Assembly: GCF_032118995.1 (NCBI RefSeq)
Contig: NC_092666.1
Coordinates: 4,538,501 to 4,602,500, forward strand
Length of the DNA stretch: 64,000 nt
Direction: 5' to 3'
From: Asterias amurensis
Lineage: Eukaryota > Echinodermata > Asteroidea > Forcipulatida > Asteriidae
The translations under genes were made by a program, and so were the position numbers. This document shows positions 21,258 through 48,700 of this stretch, in pieces. The notes beneath the pieces are model-generated. The model saw only the letters and a list, made by a program, of their open reading frames with translations, was not told the origin of the DNA and searched no databases. The stretch's first letter is position 1, and every line of letters starts with the position of its first letter.

Positions 21258-24200
21258 GAAGATACAATTAAGTCACCATTGAACGTTTCAGCTGAATACA
21301 GTGTGTATATAATCGTTGAGAAAAATAACAAAAACTGGGTGTTTTCTCTTGCCGTATTAACCGAAAATTTTCACGGGCTTGTAGAATGTCATGTCTTCAG
21401 GATACAAGTTGTATACGTATTGTTTGCCTTTTGGTGTTTTTAAGTTTCCTATGTTTAAGTATAAATCTATTTTTCAAGAGAAATAGATGAAAGTAAAATT
21501 GAAAAAGATTTGATATAAATGTTAAAGCTTTACACAACACAGAAGGGGAAAACTAGAACTATATAGTAAGCTAGACATATCTCTATTACAATGAGTTTTA
21601 GTGTTTCTGAAAATAATGGTGCTGTAATAATTATTTTGACGTTTCGATCACTGTGTTCTGATTGTCTTCATTTGAAAAGTCGGCAGTGATAAGTTTATCC
21701 AATGGGATTTGGGCTAAATTGTGGACAATGTGGCCCATTAGTGAAAGTACGAGGAAGTGCGAGATCAAACACGAGAAAGTGATTGTTTGCAAGAAGATGA
21801 ATGGGCCCTTTTCGAAACTACGGCTTCGGCTCTAGATTCGGCTCATCAGGCTAGCTTTTGGCCACACGGTTGTTTTTGACAATTGCACGTGCTTTGCGTA
21901 CGTTCTCAGGGCTTCAGACGAGAGGACGGAGCCTGAAGCCGGGTTGAAGCCTGGTGTCGAAAAGGCCATTATAGATCGTGAAGTCTCGCGTTGTTCGGTT
22001 GTAAACATAGGGTGCGTTCGATTCGCTTCCTCGGGTCGACCCCGCTGTGTGGCGTTTTCTTTTTCCAGGACGAACGTGTGCAGATAATTACCCACGTTCG
22101 TCCTGGAACAAAAAACCGCCACACACCGGGGTCGACCCAGGGAAGCTAAACGAACGCACCCATTGAATTCTTATTGTATTTGTATTGAATGAAACAAAAT
22201 CACGCAAAATGTTGTTCCAATATTAAATTTGAAAGATTCGCGAGAGCGAACGATAATGGAATGTGATGTGATGAGTTGGGATGGTAGGGTGATTGGAGAA
22301 GAATGAGTGACAACGAAGATGGATGAAAGGGGCAGGATTGGAGAGCACAGTATTTAGTAACAATCTTGGCTCTAATAATAACATCGTTTTAAATTATTGG
22401 GGGTTTTGTATTGGAAACATTTCAGCTGCAGAGGGCGCTGTGTATGTTTAGTGTGTGCTGGATTGTGGTCCGAGTTCTGTGACAAACGTTACTACCGGTT
22501 TAGAATAATGAAGAACTATTGCGTCTATAGAACTGGTCTGGAAAAGTTCATTTAAATGAAGATTTTCAGATGAGATTTTGGAATTAAACTAATTTGCAGA
22601 ATTGCCACCACGTCCAACACACTTTAGTTTTACCATAACTGTCTCCGTGGCAGCGAATGACGTGAGTTTTACGGCCTTCCACGAAGTGCATGACTTATCC
22701 GCAATCCATGCTGTTCCTATTATTTTGCAATAGTGTACAAAGGAAATCACTCTTTTATTAATTGGTTGTAGTTTGAAGTTAAATACGCTTATCTAAACGT
22801 ACACACATTGATTACATTTTGCATTTAAATTTTACACCAACACAAAATTTGTGCGAAAGTTGGTAGTGTGGGCACCGTTATCATCACATAACATTGTTTA
22901 AAAATTTTGCTCGTAAAAGAATGCACGTACATTGGTCCCATTGGGCTATCCTGAATAACACTAACATAACCAAACCATTAATTGCCGACATAGTTATATC
23001 CATGAAATCACCAGTTATATTAATAATAATTAACTTATTGGCACTTGTAGCTTATAACTAATATAATGTTGGTACATAGTTAACTAATATAATGTTGGTA
23101 CATAGTTAACACAATGAACTACAAGAGAGACTTTGGAACGCTAGGTGGCAGCAGACGTTGTTCACGTGCACTTCTGCTGCCGCCTAGCGTCCAAAAGTCC
23201 ACCAATAATTGGGTGTCCCTTGAAGTGTACATTGATTCCAGATGTTCAGAAGAGCGTAAACTCCGTGATGTGATCCTTAGACCTGAGTAAGTTTTTCATT
23301 TCCTTATAACATTATTTCAGGATACACGAACATTAATATTGTTCTAGACGCGCTAGAGTAATATCACTTGCTGGTCACTGTGGCCAAGTTCTTTGATGTT
23401 CCAAGAACACATAGGATTGGCTGTTTTATGTATCTTTCACCGAATGATCATGATGTAGCGCCATTTTGAACAACAGAGGGCATCCCAGTTGTCTTTTATA
23501 CATGAGACCGGTGGGGCAGAGCGACTTAATGGCCAGTTTAGGCACGGGGATCTTGCCAACCGAGGGCGCTCTCACTGTATTTTTCGGCCGCATTTTTTTA
23601 CACCAAGTTAATAGCCTCTAAGAACCTCAAGTTGTCGCAACTCGTTCAATAAACATCGGTTATATTCCCCCGTTTATATTTCTAAACCTTTCGACCGTGC
23701 GTGGACTTTTTCTGTTTTCCTCCGTCAGTCAGGAAGTGATAAGTCAAGAAATGTTTATAAATTCTGTATGAAAGACGATGGAAATTTATTTGTTTTTATA
23801 TAAACTCAGAACTTTGTCACTCAGAAAAGTGTATGATGAAAGTAATTTTGGATCAGAAAACTTTGATTGTAGGTAGATGTACGAATGTAAACGTATTGTG
23901 GTACTCGCTCAAAGGGATTTGAAAGAGTTAATTATTTGTGAAATTTTTTGTTTAAAAATGGAACATGAATCAATATTTTTATGAAACAATTATTGAGTGC
24001 AATATCTCATACTACCTATGGGAATAGAGTGTGAATAAAGACAATGTATTTAATTGATAATGAATGTAACTTATTTATTAATATAATGTACATTACAAAA
24101 TGTAACAAACATGTTTATGAATTAACAAGTGTAAATAAAGTCAAACACTAACTGTCAATATTGTTTGTTTTTTCATTTTTAGTAGACGTAAAGCGATGGT

Positions 24201-24529
24201 AAAGCTTCAATAGACCTTTATCAAGCTGCCTCCATCTTGTTGATCATGTTCCTCGCATCGAAAAATGAATGTTTATAATCATTTCACAAAGAGGAACCAG
24301 ACTATTTGGTTATTCCAGCCTCGGTTTGGTAACATTGATACAAATAGGAGAAATTCAAGATGGCTGCACTATGATAAAGGTCTATTCTTTGGTGAAGGAT
24401 TTGGAAATAATATTCTTCAAACCTGCTATTTCGGTGAAGCCTGAAGATGCCTTTTACCTCACTAAATTTGATAATTTTAGATAACAATCACTGCTCACCT
24501 AATCATAATATTCACCAATGCACAACACA

Positions 24530-24916
24530 TTAAAGGAACACGTTGCCTTGGATCGGTCGAGTTGGTCTTTGAAAAGCGTTTGTAACCGTTTTTTATAAAA
24601 TGCATATGGTTGGAAAGATGTAAAAGTAGAATACAATGATCCACACAAACATGCCTCGAAATTGCGTGGTTTTCCTTTAACCTTGTCGACTAACACGTCG
24701 GCCATTTATGGGGGTCAAAATTTTGACTCCCATAAATGGCCGACCATGTTAGTTCGCACAGTAGAAGGAAAACCACGCAATTTCGAGGCAAACTTGTGTG
24801 GATCATTGTATTCTACTTTTAAAACATCTTTCCAACCATATGCATTTTATAAAAAACGGTTACAAACGCTTTTGTTTTGACCAACTCGTCCGATCCAAGG
24901 CAACGTGTTCCTTTAA
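24530..24916. mobile_element. Family B foldback MITE (TTAA-flanked)
   Basis: TTAA AGGAACACGTTGCCTT ... caaggcaacgtgttcct TTAA, 387 bp, palindrome centre at gtcaaaattttgac (24715-24728). Two substitutions break the symmetry on the left arm (acctcg to accttg, cacggtcgg to cacgtcgg). Confidence 0.9.
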
Positions 24917-24942
24917 CATCTCATTCGTTGTTGTAAGCAAGG

Positions 24943-25125
24943 CCCAATTTCATAAAAGCCTGTAATCACAAAAAATGAATAAGCACAGAAAAATGTTGCT
25001 TAACAGAGACAGGTACATGTAACAAGCACAATGGCATTAAGTTTACAATGTTGCAACTGGTCCCCCCACTCTTTTTTTGCTTAGCAATTTTTTCTGCCTA
25101 ACAGGTTTGTGAAATTGGGCACTGG
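24943..25125. repeat. CCCAATTTCATA...TTAAC repeat copy
   Basis: Inverted ends gcccaatttcataaaagcc and aggtttgtgaaattgggc with internal ttgcttaacagagacagg. Same dispersed family as 66-236. Confidence 0.6.
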
Positions 25126-25225
25126 TGGCTGAACAACCTAACAGCTAACCATTCTCCAGTCAGATGTGTATGTAATTTACTCCTTGGTGATATTATGAAC
25201 TCTGGTCAGTTCATAGAGTCATATG

Positions 25226-25490
25226 AATGAGAACGAGAGGGCGCACTGGCCTATATACGCGACCTGGCATGCGCCCAGAAGGCCGTTTTCTAAGTTGACA
25301 AAACAGACATCTCACAGCATGTGTTTGTGCTGCCATTTTGTAAGTTGACAAAACAGCATTGCGTAGCGTGCAATAAACACAAACTCCAAAATATATTTCA
25401 TATTCAACGCACGTACAGAATGGCATGTGCGTGTCTCGTGGGGTCCCGTCGCGTTTGTGCAAGAAGCATCACCAGTGCGCCCTCTAGTTC
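25226..25490. mobile_element. Element with CTCF-like inverted ends
   Basis: Ends gaacgagagggcgcactgg and ccagtgcgccctctagttc are inverted repeats. The interior has a direct repeat of taagttgacaaaacag (25292 and 25341). Non-coding. Confidence 0.6.
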
Positions 25491-25602
25491 TTATATATAA
25501 CCCTATGGGTCAGTTTGATAATTACTTTGTTTAGTCAGCAATTTAATTTTTACTAATAGTATTCGTGGTGATTGGGTTCCATGTAGTGATGGTGATTATG
25601 TT

Positions 25603-27292
25603 TTATACAGGAGTGCCATCCTTTAGCGCATTAACCTGCTTATCATCAACAGCGCCCTCTTGTGACACTCCAAGTTGCAAATCTCCTAGAGATGTTTCAA
25701 GTCCTTTCAGTTCTGTGGACCCATTGTTCGATGCAGTGACCTTAAAATGGTTACCAGCTCCTTGGAGGGCACCAGTTGCTTTCAAATCTTTTATCCCTTC
25801 CCGGATGAGAATATTCAAAATCCAATTTGGGTTCTTCTTTTTGATTGGCTGGAGAGGTGGGTACGGGTTGCCACGGTATTCCAAGAACGACATTGCGATA
25901 TTTCTCTCTCCTTCGTAGCCGGGTACCCGATGGAGTTGCGTGTAGTTGCTCTGTCGGCTTGCAAAGCGAGGCGCTAGAACTTTGAAGAGCTTGTGTACTT
26001 GTCTCTTTTCCTGCAGATTCATAAAAAAATGTACTCAGTGATAAAACATCATGATCATACCAACTTATTGTAGAGAAGACAATGAAGAAATGTTCAGTTT
26101 TAGATGTTGGAGGAAAAACACCACGCAGTCAGGTAGGTACTGAAAACCTAATCCACATGAAAGGCTTTGGTTCAGGAATCGAACTTAGCGTCCTCGGAGG
26201 TGAAATGCGGGGAAGAAACTACTGAGCCAGCCTGACAGCTGCAACTATCCATACAGTTACTCAACTATCAGTTGGACTCCGATAAAAATAAATAGGTGTG
26301 CCAGGCCAGCTAAGCATGGTTGCTTTAGCATAATTGGTCAGCTGACTGTGCATTATTGAATCACTTGGGTTCAAAACCTGGGGATAATTTTTAAAGATTT
26401 AGGTTTACAACAGATAACTCCTTTAACAACAACCAACTTACCGAGAGCCAAAAATCTGCAATCTTCATCGCCTCTTCGTCGGTGTCTCCTCTCTTGGCAA
26501 TATTAATCAGCTGGAAACAACAGGTAAACAACATGTAAACAAGTAAACAAGTAAACAACAACAAAAGTTTATTATTTCACGGTAAGCTATCTACAATGTA
26601 TTTATTTTAATTGGAAAGTAAGTTCTGTGCCATTGCATTGTGGGCAAGTACTTGATCATATGGTTGGGTATGATCCCCCTCCCCCCGGCCCCTCCCTTTC
26701 ACACCTCCCTGATGAGTGTTGGGAAGGGATCTTGACTCAAGAAATGGCATCAAGTGACCAACATGAATCAAATGGAATCCATTCATGACACAGGCAGAGT
26801 ATGGACAAGTTTTTTAACTGTATAAAAACTGTTTCATTTGTAAAATACAGTAATCATAATATAACTTATAAGTAATATGAAATAAAATCTTCAAATTTTC
26901 TGAAGCAACACTTTAAAGGAAGAAGAAGAAGAAAAATATTATTTTATTTACTCAACCCTCCTCAGCTCAGGCTAAACTCAAGTCAAACTCAAATCAATAA
27001 TCATAAATGAGATAATATTTTTGGTAAAAATTAATTAAAATGTGTTGGTAGGATAAAGGATGTTTTCACAGAGTATTATAAGTACATTATTTTGAAAAAA
27101 AATAACAAATAATATTTATAGAAATATATACAAATGCTTTACCCTCTCTGCATATTTCTGAGTTTCATGTGCCTTTCCATAGGGCGCCTCCAATCGTTCA
27201 AACTTCACCAGCGTCGTCACCAAATGTCGAAGTAAATTTATCCGTTGTTTTGGCCCTCCAGCCACCCGACGGTAGATCTTACCATGCCTCAT
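25603..27292 (-). CDS. MRPL17: Mitochondrial large-subunit ribosomal protein L17 (complete)
   Basis: Three minus-strand exons in phase: 27292-27143, 26510-26442, 26010-25603, giving 208 aa (human protein about 175 aa). It builds the mitochondrial 39S subunit as the bL17 homologue. Exon 1 starts MRHGKIYRRVAGGPKQ and has LLRHLVTTLVKFERLEAPYG, the L17 core. Exon 2 (23 codons) has RGDTDEEAMKIADFWL. Exon 3 has KLFKVLAPRFASR, then FLEYRGNPYPPLQP, matching animal mL17 order and spacing. Splice sites are canonical GT/AG. An in-frame ATG 16 codons upstream could add a longer presequence. The extra length is a poorly conserved C-terminus rich in Gly, Ser and Leu. It is divergent from the sulfotransferase gene. 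Confidence 0.93.
26055..26265 (-). mobile_element. tRNA-derived SINE
   Basis: On the minus strand: gctggctcagtagtttcttc, then aagttcgattcctgaacc (box B-like), then aatgtggattaggttttcag. The same body, ending TGGATTGGGTTTTCATTGTA, occurs at 50893-51115. It lies in the second MRPL17 intron. Confidence 0.65.
26300..26395 (+). mobile_element. tRNA-like SINE fragment
   Basis: Contains a box A-like tagcataattggtcagctg and box B-like cttgggttcaaaacctg. The stem pairing is poor; read as a SINE remnant. Confidence 0.45.
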
Positions 27293-27655
27293 TGTTAATG
27301 AGGAATAAAAGACAACTTTGTTTTCAAATATACTTTGCAAATTCGAGTAATTGTTTTACAAAACGAGTGCAGAAAACAGAATTTCGCGGCCGACAGTACA
27401 CACACGGCACACGTTTATTTTATTTTGGAAAAAAAGTCAGGCACCAGAGAAATAAAAGGTTCATTGTTATATTCAGCGTGTTTGACGTCTAGGTAACTTA
27501 TCATAGACTGGTACCGTGTATATACACGTTCTTATTATACACTGTAGCGAAAAAGGACACCAGAGTTCTTTTTAGTTGTGTTGATTTCATCATTTTTCAT
27601 TGACGGAAAACTACCACTGCCTACAAAACCTGTTTTTAAAGTTGTATTTCTCCCA
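27293..27655. promoter_or_regulatory. Putative divergent promoter between MRPL17 and sulfotransferase
   Basis: The two start codons face away from each other across 363 bp. The region contains a CpG-bearing tttcgcggccgac at about 27383 and a TATATAC at 27519-27525 about 135 bp before the sulfotransferase ATG. No other element is certain. Confidence 0.5.
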
Positions 27656-41728
<14,073 letters not shown>

Positions 41729-42371
41729 GCCGTAATGGTGCACCACACTAAATCGTCCAAAGTTCACGCGCCAAGCAGATTATCTTAATGTGTAGGCCTT
41801 CTTTTGAATAAGAATGTTTTGTGGGGGTCATGCAACTAATAGATTTTGTAGTTTTAAGAATCTATCACAACCCGGTGTTCTGGGTTTTCAACTGTCGAGG
41901 AGATTTGATTAATTTGAGCTTTAGTCCTATTTAGCTTGGGAATTGGAGGAGTGCCCCATGTAAAATGGCAGCAAGTCGTTTTGGGTAAAAAAGGGATTTT
42001 TTGGTGGTGTTTTATTCGTGGGTAATTAGCAAAAAAATTAAACGGCTGATCTGCCAATTTTTTTTCATGAAATCAGAAGTTTGGTGGTCTGAAATAATTT
42101 TTACTTGTTATTTTATTATTTGATTGGGTTTTCAAAGGCTGAGAGACTTTATAAAAGTGTTTTTGAGAATTTGTTTGTATATTTAGCATCTTAGAATCGG
42201 TTACTATGGGAGTTTATTTAGTGTGATTCACCATAGTACCTCAAAAGGCCTTGATTAGTGCACAGTACTTATATTATTAATTTCATTTAGATTAGACGTT
42301 AGTGATTTTTTTGAAATATATATCTCAGGTGGGGGGACTAAAATAGACTATTCCCAATTTCATAGAGCCAC

Positions 42372-42739
42372 TTAAAGGCAGTGGACACTATTGGTAATTA
42401 TCAAAGACTAGCCTTCATAGTTGGTCTATCTCAACATAAGCATAAAATAACAAACCTGTGAAACTTTGAGCTCAATCGGTCATCGAACTTGCGAGATAAT
42501 AATGAAAGAAAAAACACCCTTGTCACACGAAGTTGTGTGCATTTAGATGGTTGATTTCGAGACCTCAAGTTCTAAATCTTCATGGAAAATTACTTCTTTC
42601 TCGAAAATTATGGCACTTCAGAGGGAGCCGTTTCTCACAATGTTTGATACCATCAACCTCTCCCCATTACTCGTCACCAAGACAGGTTTTATGATAATAA
42701 TTATTTTGAGTAATTACCAATAGTGTCCACTGCCTTTAA
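42372..42739. mobile_element. Family A foldback MITE, intact ends
   Basis: TTAA AGGCAGTGGACACTATTG ... aatagtgtccactgcct TTAA. The central palindrome is shortened (acctcaagttctaaatcttcatgg lacks the second half). Lies downstream of the sulfotransferase gene. Confidence 0.88.
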
Positions 42740-45500
42740 TGAAGCAGAACATAATGCTTAGCAAAATTATGCAGGCCTACCAGCCACTGACAGGACATGT
42801 TAGACTGTATTTTGGCTGGTATCTGGTAAGCAAAGTTTTGTTGTGCTTAGCTACTTGAGCAGAGCTATGAAATTGGGCCCAGGACATAATAATAATAAGA
42901 CGCCTAAAAGGCACCTAAGGTGCCTCGCACAGACAATAGGATAGTAAGAAGTTTAAAACCCACAAAACTATACCAAAGAAATAAATATTACTTAGAATGG
43001 ACAGGGGCCTGATTTTTTTCATCGATAATTATGAATTATTCAAATTGTGTACAAATATCAAAATTACATATTACTGGTGAACAAACGCGTATAAACAAGT
43101 TAAAATAGTATTTCCGTGAAAAAAAACATTCCGCTCAAGTAGCTGTTTAAAAAGTACAGTAAAATGTCAAATTAAAGCACTGACAAGAGGATCCAGTTGA
43201 TCTAGATATCAGGCAAATTATGCATGATTGAAATGAAAACATCACTCATTGATGAAATAGACCGATCCATTAGGTTCCGCCCACGGCACAAGTGTGAGCA
43301 AGAACACGTGAGCTTCTCCCATGTCATTCTGCTCAACACTAATGCGTACCAAGCAAACGCGCACGCATGTCCGACCTCATTTTGTTGGACTTTGTGTTGC
43401 ACAATGGATTGTGATTCGTCAATACGCAATGGGGCGGAGCTTAATGGATCAGTCTATTGTGTGGGTTCACAGATTTAGGGGACCAATCAAAAAGAGCCTA
43501 AGGTAATCTGTATCCAAATGAATACGCAAACAAATATGCATAAACACGAGTAAGTATGGGTAGATCCACCGATTTACATGTATGTTAACCAATCAAAAAG
43601 AGCCTAAGACTTCATATATGCTAATGAGTATGCAAATGAATATGCATACAAATGTGTAGTTTGGATCCATAGATTCATGGTAATCATTTAAAAATGCATA
43701 TGCAAATGATTATGCATAAACATGAGTAGGTATGTCTTATTGGACATTATTGGATTATCGTTCTTTTTAACTCGAACAGGACTGACAGTTTAAACAAGAT
43801 TTTTGAAATCTGAAATTCATTTATTATAACATTTGTACTTGTTCCAATCTTCTAAAGAAATCTATGTATCTGTATTAGGTAATAAACCAAAAGGAAACTG
43901 AATTGGATTGTTTTAATCAATTTTGGTCTAATCAAAGGAGAATTACTGGAGTGGGATTTTAACCAAAGACCTCCAGATTAATGGCTATAGCACTCTACCA
44001 ACTGAGCACTATGTTAGAGTATCCCTATGAGTAAACATTTTGTTGGATGCCAGGCCGAAGCCAGTTTCGGAAACAATAGTTATACCGTATCTGAAATACT
44101 ATTGATGACAATAAAATTGTGTATTTTAGTATCGAAACAAATCAATCAAATTAATGATTTTAAAAAATCAAATTATATAAGCTTATATGTGCTAGACACT
44201 TGATGTTAGACCTTTTTGTTGAATTAATTCTTTGTACTATTCCTTTAAGAGTGGTTGCCTAGTATTAATGATTACATTATTTCATTAAGTAATAAATAGG
44301 AACTTATTATTTTTTTAAACAGCATTACATTACATGGAACTGCCACAGCTGAAATTTTAATAAGAAAATATTTGGATTATATTTTTTGATTGTAAGTTTT
44401 TACATCTGCACTTCATCTTTTGATTGGCTCTAAGCCAGTTACAAGACAATGTTTTGTTTAATTGTTAGTTTGTTTGGTTGTTTGGTTGTTTGGTTGTTGT
44501 TCATTGATTCGTCGTTGGTTTGTTTGTTCGATTTTTCGTTCGATTTTTTGTTTGTTTGTACGTATGTTTGTTTGTTTGTTTGGTTGTTTGGTTGTTTGTT
44601 TGTTTGTTTGTTTGTTTGTTTGTTTGTTTGTTTGTTTGTTTGTTTGTTTGTTTGTTTGTTTGTTTGTTTGTTTGTTTGTTTGTTTGTTTGTTTGTTTGTT
44701 TGTTTGTTTGTTTGTTTGTTTGTTTGTTTGTTTGTTTGTTTGTTTGTTTGTTTGTTTGTTTGTTTGTTTGTTTGTTTGTTTGTTTGTTTGTTTGTTTGTT
44801 TGTTTGTTTGTTTGTTTGTTTGTTTGTTTGTTTGTTTGTTTGTTTGTTTGTTTGTTTGTTTGTTTGTTTGTTTGTTTGTTTGTTTGTTTGTTTGTTTGTT
44901 TGTTTGTTTGTTTGTTTGTTGGGATGTTGATGGGGTGTTTGTTGGGCTGTTTGTTGTTTGTTTGTATTAGGGTTGATTCTAGCACAGTATTTTTACAATA
45001 ATTGAGATTATTATCACACCAAAAATAGATGAATAAAATACTTTTATAATTAATGCTAGTTTGTTTAGTTTGACTTTTATTAGGGACAGTAGTTAGTTTG
45101 TTTTGATGATGTTGTGTAAATAATAATGATTTTAATTCTCAAAACATTTATGTTCTGGAATATAATGGCTGCTATGAAAACCATAAACTACCCCACCCGG
45201 CCTTAAAGACACTGGACACTATTGAGTTCTTTTCTCTTGGCTTCATGAATTTAGGTTTCAAAGATGGTCCTAACTCTCTATGGTCCTATTAAAATATTTT
45301 GGCTTTGGAAGTGGAGTGTCACTGGGCTTCATGAGCTCATATGTTCTGGGGTGATAAGTACAATTCCAAGAACGACTGACCTGCCAAAAATTGAAAAGAA
45401 ATCTGAGGTTAAACTGTGTGAAAACAAATCGGATTTGTTTCAAGAGGCTGAGAGACTTTAAAGTATTTTTTATTTTTTTTTTAGGCTTGGCGTTTAGCAT
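42740..45500. other. Intergenic region; repeats only
   Basis: Holds a CTGCTTAGC-type repeat (42740-42880), a three-unit repeat with ccaatcaaaaagagcctaag and ATGCAAAT motifs (43485-43740), a minus-strand tRNA-like SINE (43945-44012; agtgctcagttggtagagtg), a TTTG microsatellite and a family A scrap at 45204-45235. No gene is recognised. Confidence 0.6.
44553..44922. repeat. TTTG tetranucleotide microsatellite
   Basis: Over 80 TTTG units, almost uninterrupted from 44592 to 44918, with TTGG variants at the left. Because 4 is not a multiple of 3, three frames stay open on each strand (VCLF or NKQT strings); none is a gene. Confidence 0.97.
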
Positions 45501-45504
45501 TATC

Positions 45505-45764
45505 TCGTTCTTATTGGTCGATCCGCGGACGCTCATTAATTTCTGAATGGCTTAACGCACATGCGCTTTGGTCGGCCACCTGCAAACACACAGACTGTCA
45601 ACAACGTTCGCGCAGACGGCATTTTTCACGGTCGTAAGGGCAACATTTTGCTTGACTTTACCAACAAAAAGATGACATTTCCTGGGAAAGATACTCATAA
45701 ACGGCAACACACAGCCTTTCTATAACTTCATGGTGTTGAGGAGAGAGCAGAAAATTGAGATGTC
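45505..45764 (+). promoter_or_regulatory. Putative promoter/5' UTR of the IGSF9-like gene
   Basis: A CpG-richer stretch upstream of the signal-peptide ATG contains an inverted CCAAT (ATTGG, 45513-45517) and an NRF1-like GCACATGCGC (45557-45566). No TATA box was seen. Start site not determined. Confidence 0.45.
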
Positions 45765-48700
45765 ATGTTCAAAAAAGGTGTTTTTCCAGCTTGTTTTTGC
45801 GGACGGACTGCGTACGTGTTGGCGGTTTTGTTGTTAGGGATCTTTTCGGCACGTGTCGTCTGCGGTCAAAATGCGCTACAAACACAAGGTATGTGGTCCC
45901 AATATTCGGTGATCCGTGTTGTACTTTTTTATGTTCTTTTGAAAGAATTACGTGAAGGTAATTGGGGGAGAATGGCTTTTTATTGTAGTTGTGTGGTGCG
46001 GTTTGGGTAACCTTTTCGAACGAAGTGTTAAATTGTGAACGAACTGGGGTTTTACATTACAGACAATACAATGTTTTCTGGCATGATGAAAATGTCGCTT
46101 AATTTTTATTGTGTGTAGGCCTACTCTTCAATTTACCTTGAAAATCAAGCCACAGTCTGCTGTAGTTGAACCCCATTCCTCCGTAAACGTGTACACTCGA
46201 CATTCATTGTATCAAAAATATTCCCAAGTAAGTAAAATAGAGGTTTTGGATCCTGTTCAGTTCAGTCATAATTATACTGCTGTTTTATGCAGTAGGCCCC
46301 GAATCGTAGGCCCTACCCCCTTTCACATTATTTGCACCATAAATAAGACATTTTAATACTAATTATTATTGGTTGGAGTCTTGTCATGAATAATTTTGTG
46401 ATGAAGATGTTATTTAAATAATTATTATTTATCATTAGTTGTTGTAGAGTCTAAGGAACAACAGAAGAGAATATATTGTAATAAGAATGTTTTGACGAGC
46501 TAATTAATTACGAGTTACACTAAATAAAATAACAGTTTAACAGTAGTGTCCAGTTTCAAAACAAAATGTTTCTTCAAATGTAATGAATCTCTTCAACTAG
46601 TTTAACACCAGCCCGCATGCCTGATACCACCTGTACACAACTGTACAACTTCTAGTCCAGTGGTCTGTGTCAGGACACTTCGTACCTTTGCCACCATTGA
46701 AATTACTTGAAATGCTCTAACAGTAGATATTTACAATTTCCTTATTGGGTGCCTTTACCAAAGAGAAAATGCCTTGGTGCTCTTGCCCTTTCAAAAATGA
46801 AGCATACAGGCCTGGTAGGCCCTACTTATTTAAAGGGAACCTTCACTACAAATGTAAGAAAATTCCAAAACCAAGTTGCCTTAAATTCTTTTTTAAATAA
46901 TCTTATTCAATGTACAACAACATTTGATTTCATATCAATTGAAACACACAAATCATAATAAAAACAATTATATGTAATTGCCAAATTTCTGAAATCCAAC
47001 TGTGAGTCAGCCTTATGAAAACTTCAGCCAATAACCTGTTTTTGTAAACATGAAGAAATGTTTGTTTAAAATTGCTGTTACAACAAGGAGGACAGGACTT
47101 CACAAAGAAAAGATCTGAATTCAAATAATGCAAACAACAACTTTAAAACATGTTTCCAACCGTCAAAACTCAACATGTGATTTCATTGGTCAATTGAATC
47201 CCAGTAATAAACAATACCAGTTTGTTGTTGTTGAAAGCCAACTGTTACCTCATCCACCCCCAGTGGCCGTGTGCCACTCACAATAGTGTCAGAGTATACT
47301 CCCTCGCTTGGTGAGAAGGGTACAACTAAAGTCACTTGGGATTATAGAAACACAAGGTCACTTTTAGGCTTGGCAAGCTGCTCCTACAAATCCCATCCCA
47401 AGGGCTTGACAGAATAATCTCATATAGAAGCCCTTAGTGGAAGTGTTTATCTTGAGTTTTTTTTTATGAATTAAAGACCTAATGAGGGCCTGGTACTTGA
47501 GACTAGGGGTTTCTTACAAGAATACCACAATAGGGGCTTAGTTAAACTGGCACTACTGGGCTTCAAGAAGTGTGAACTCATTTCAATGTACTTGTTGGGG
47601 TGCGTAGCAGAGTTGCTAACTTGCAGGACTTCTGTAGGCAAAAATATAAGAATGGGCTACAATGCACTTGTATCTGTTCTTGCTACATGTATGTAAAACT
47701 TTCCTGCTCTTTTAGCAAACTTGAGTGCTTTTGTTTTAAAAATCAATCTGTGCACTGTGTGCTAATGCTGTTCAGGTTTAAAGTTTCTTTAAAATAATAT
47801 TTTGCCAAATGGGATCTATACATTTGATGTAGGCCTTTGTATACATGTTTTCAAGATTTTACTCTGCTAAGCAAATGTATCTTACAAAACTGTTTGGAAC
47901 AAAGATGGTTTAGCTGAAAAAAAATGTCTGTTACATGTACAACAGACTCTCAATCTGTGATTAGTTCACTCTTCTTGTTTCCTCATTGTGAAGTAGGCCT
48001 AATGAGGGGAAAAAATTGATAGCAGGTCTGTGGAAACTATTTTTTGTCATTTTTGTTGGCACTTTGTTTTTTTATAATGAGAAAAGATTTCACTTCGGGT
48101 TTTATTATACCTGTCATGAATGGCCATTTAAATCCTGATTTATTTTCTCATTTTCAACGAAGGGCAACGATTCTAAAAGTCTTTGAGAAAATACTCTGAA
48201 TTGTATAGAGTTGTTTGGCCAAGGCTGTTCAATGTTGGCCTTAGGGCTGGGCAAGAACTCAACTGGCGCGGTTTTGAATTTCTTGTTTCCATAACCTAGG
48301 GCGTACTTGTGTTACCTAAAACTTGATACTAATAATCTTGGGTAAAAGCCAAGCTGACAAAAGCTGTGTGGCTGAACAATGTACATGTGCAGTGGAGTCG
48401 GCACTGAAATCTTACTACACCAAAACCATAGCGTTGGTGTGATGAAAATCCATAGGCCTGTTGCACACATGCATCAGAGATGAGATACATGTAGACTTTT
48501 ATCTGAAATCAGACTTTTTAAAGTCGGTTATCAAGGTACAACATTTTCTTAAAATTAAATTAAAATTAAATAAAAATTAAATAAAGTCAGGCTCTTGGGT
48601 CTACTTACACTGTACACTGAGGATAGCCTATTGTTCACAACAGCTCCTTGGAGTCTATAACTCAAAGGGTGATCAAAAGGTGGAATTTCCATCATTTCGT

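Larger units (their letters stand above)
21258..25200. other. Intergenic region without a recognised gene
   Basis: Contains foldbacks at 21805-21970 (cgaaactacggcttcggctc ends), 22010-22160 (gggtgcgttcgatt / ctaaacgaacgcaccc arms) and 23134-23206 (ctaggtggcagcagac). A direct duplication of aactaatataatgttggtac occurs at 23057-23105. CTCF-like GAGGGCGCT occurs at 22431 and 23562. I see no conserved protein motif in any frame. Confidence 0.6.

Noticed and set aside
24662..24880. Recurrent 72-aa frame ([20 protein letters not shown]) seen near 13.6, 24.7 and 34.6 kb
   Set aside because: Arises from the family B palindrome; the opposite strand gives a similar frame, and nothing indicates translation.
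44449..45001. Open frames of VCLF or NKQT repeats on both strands
   Set aside because: Products of the TTTG microsatellite; no flanking signal or motif.
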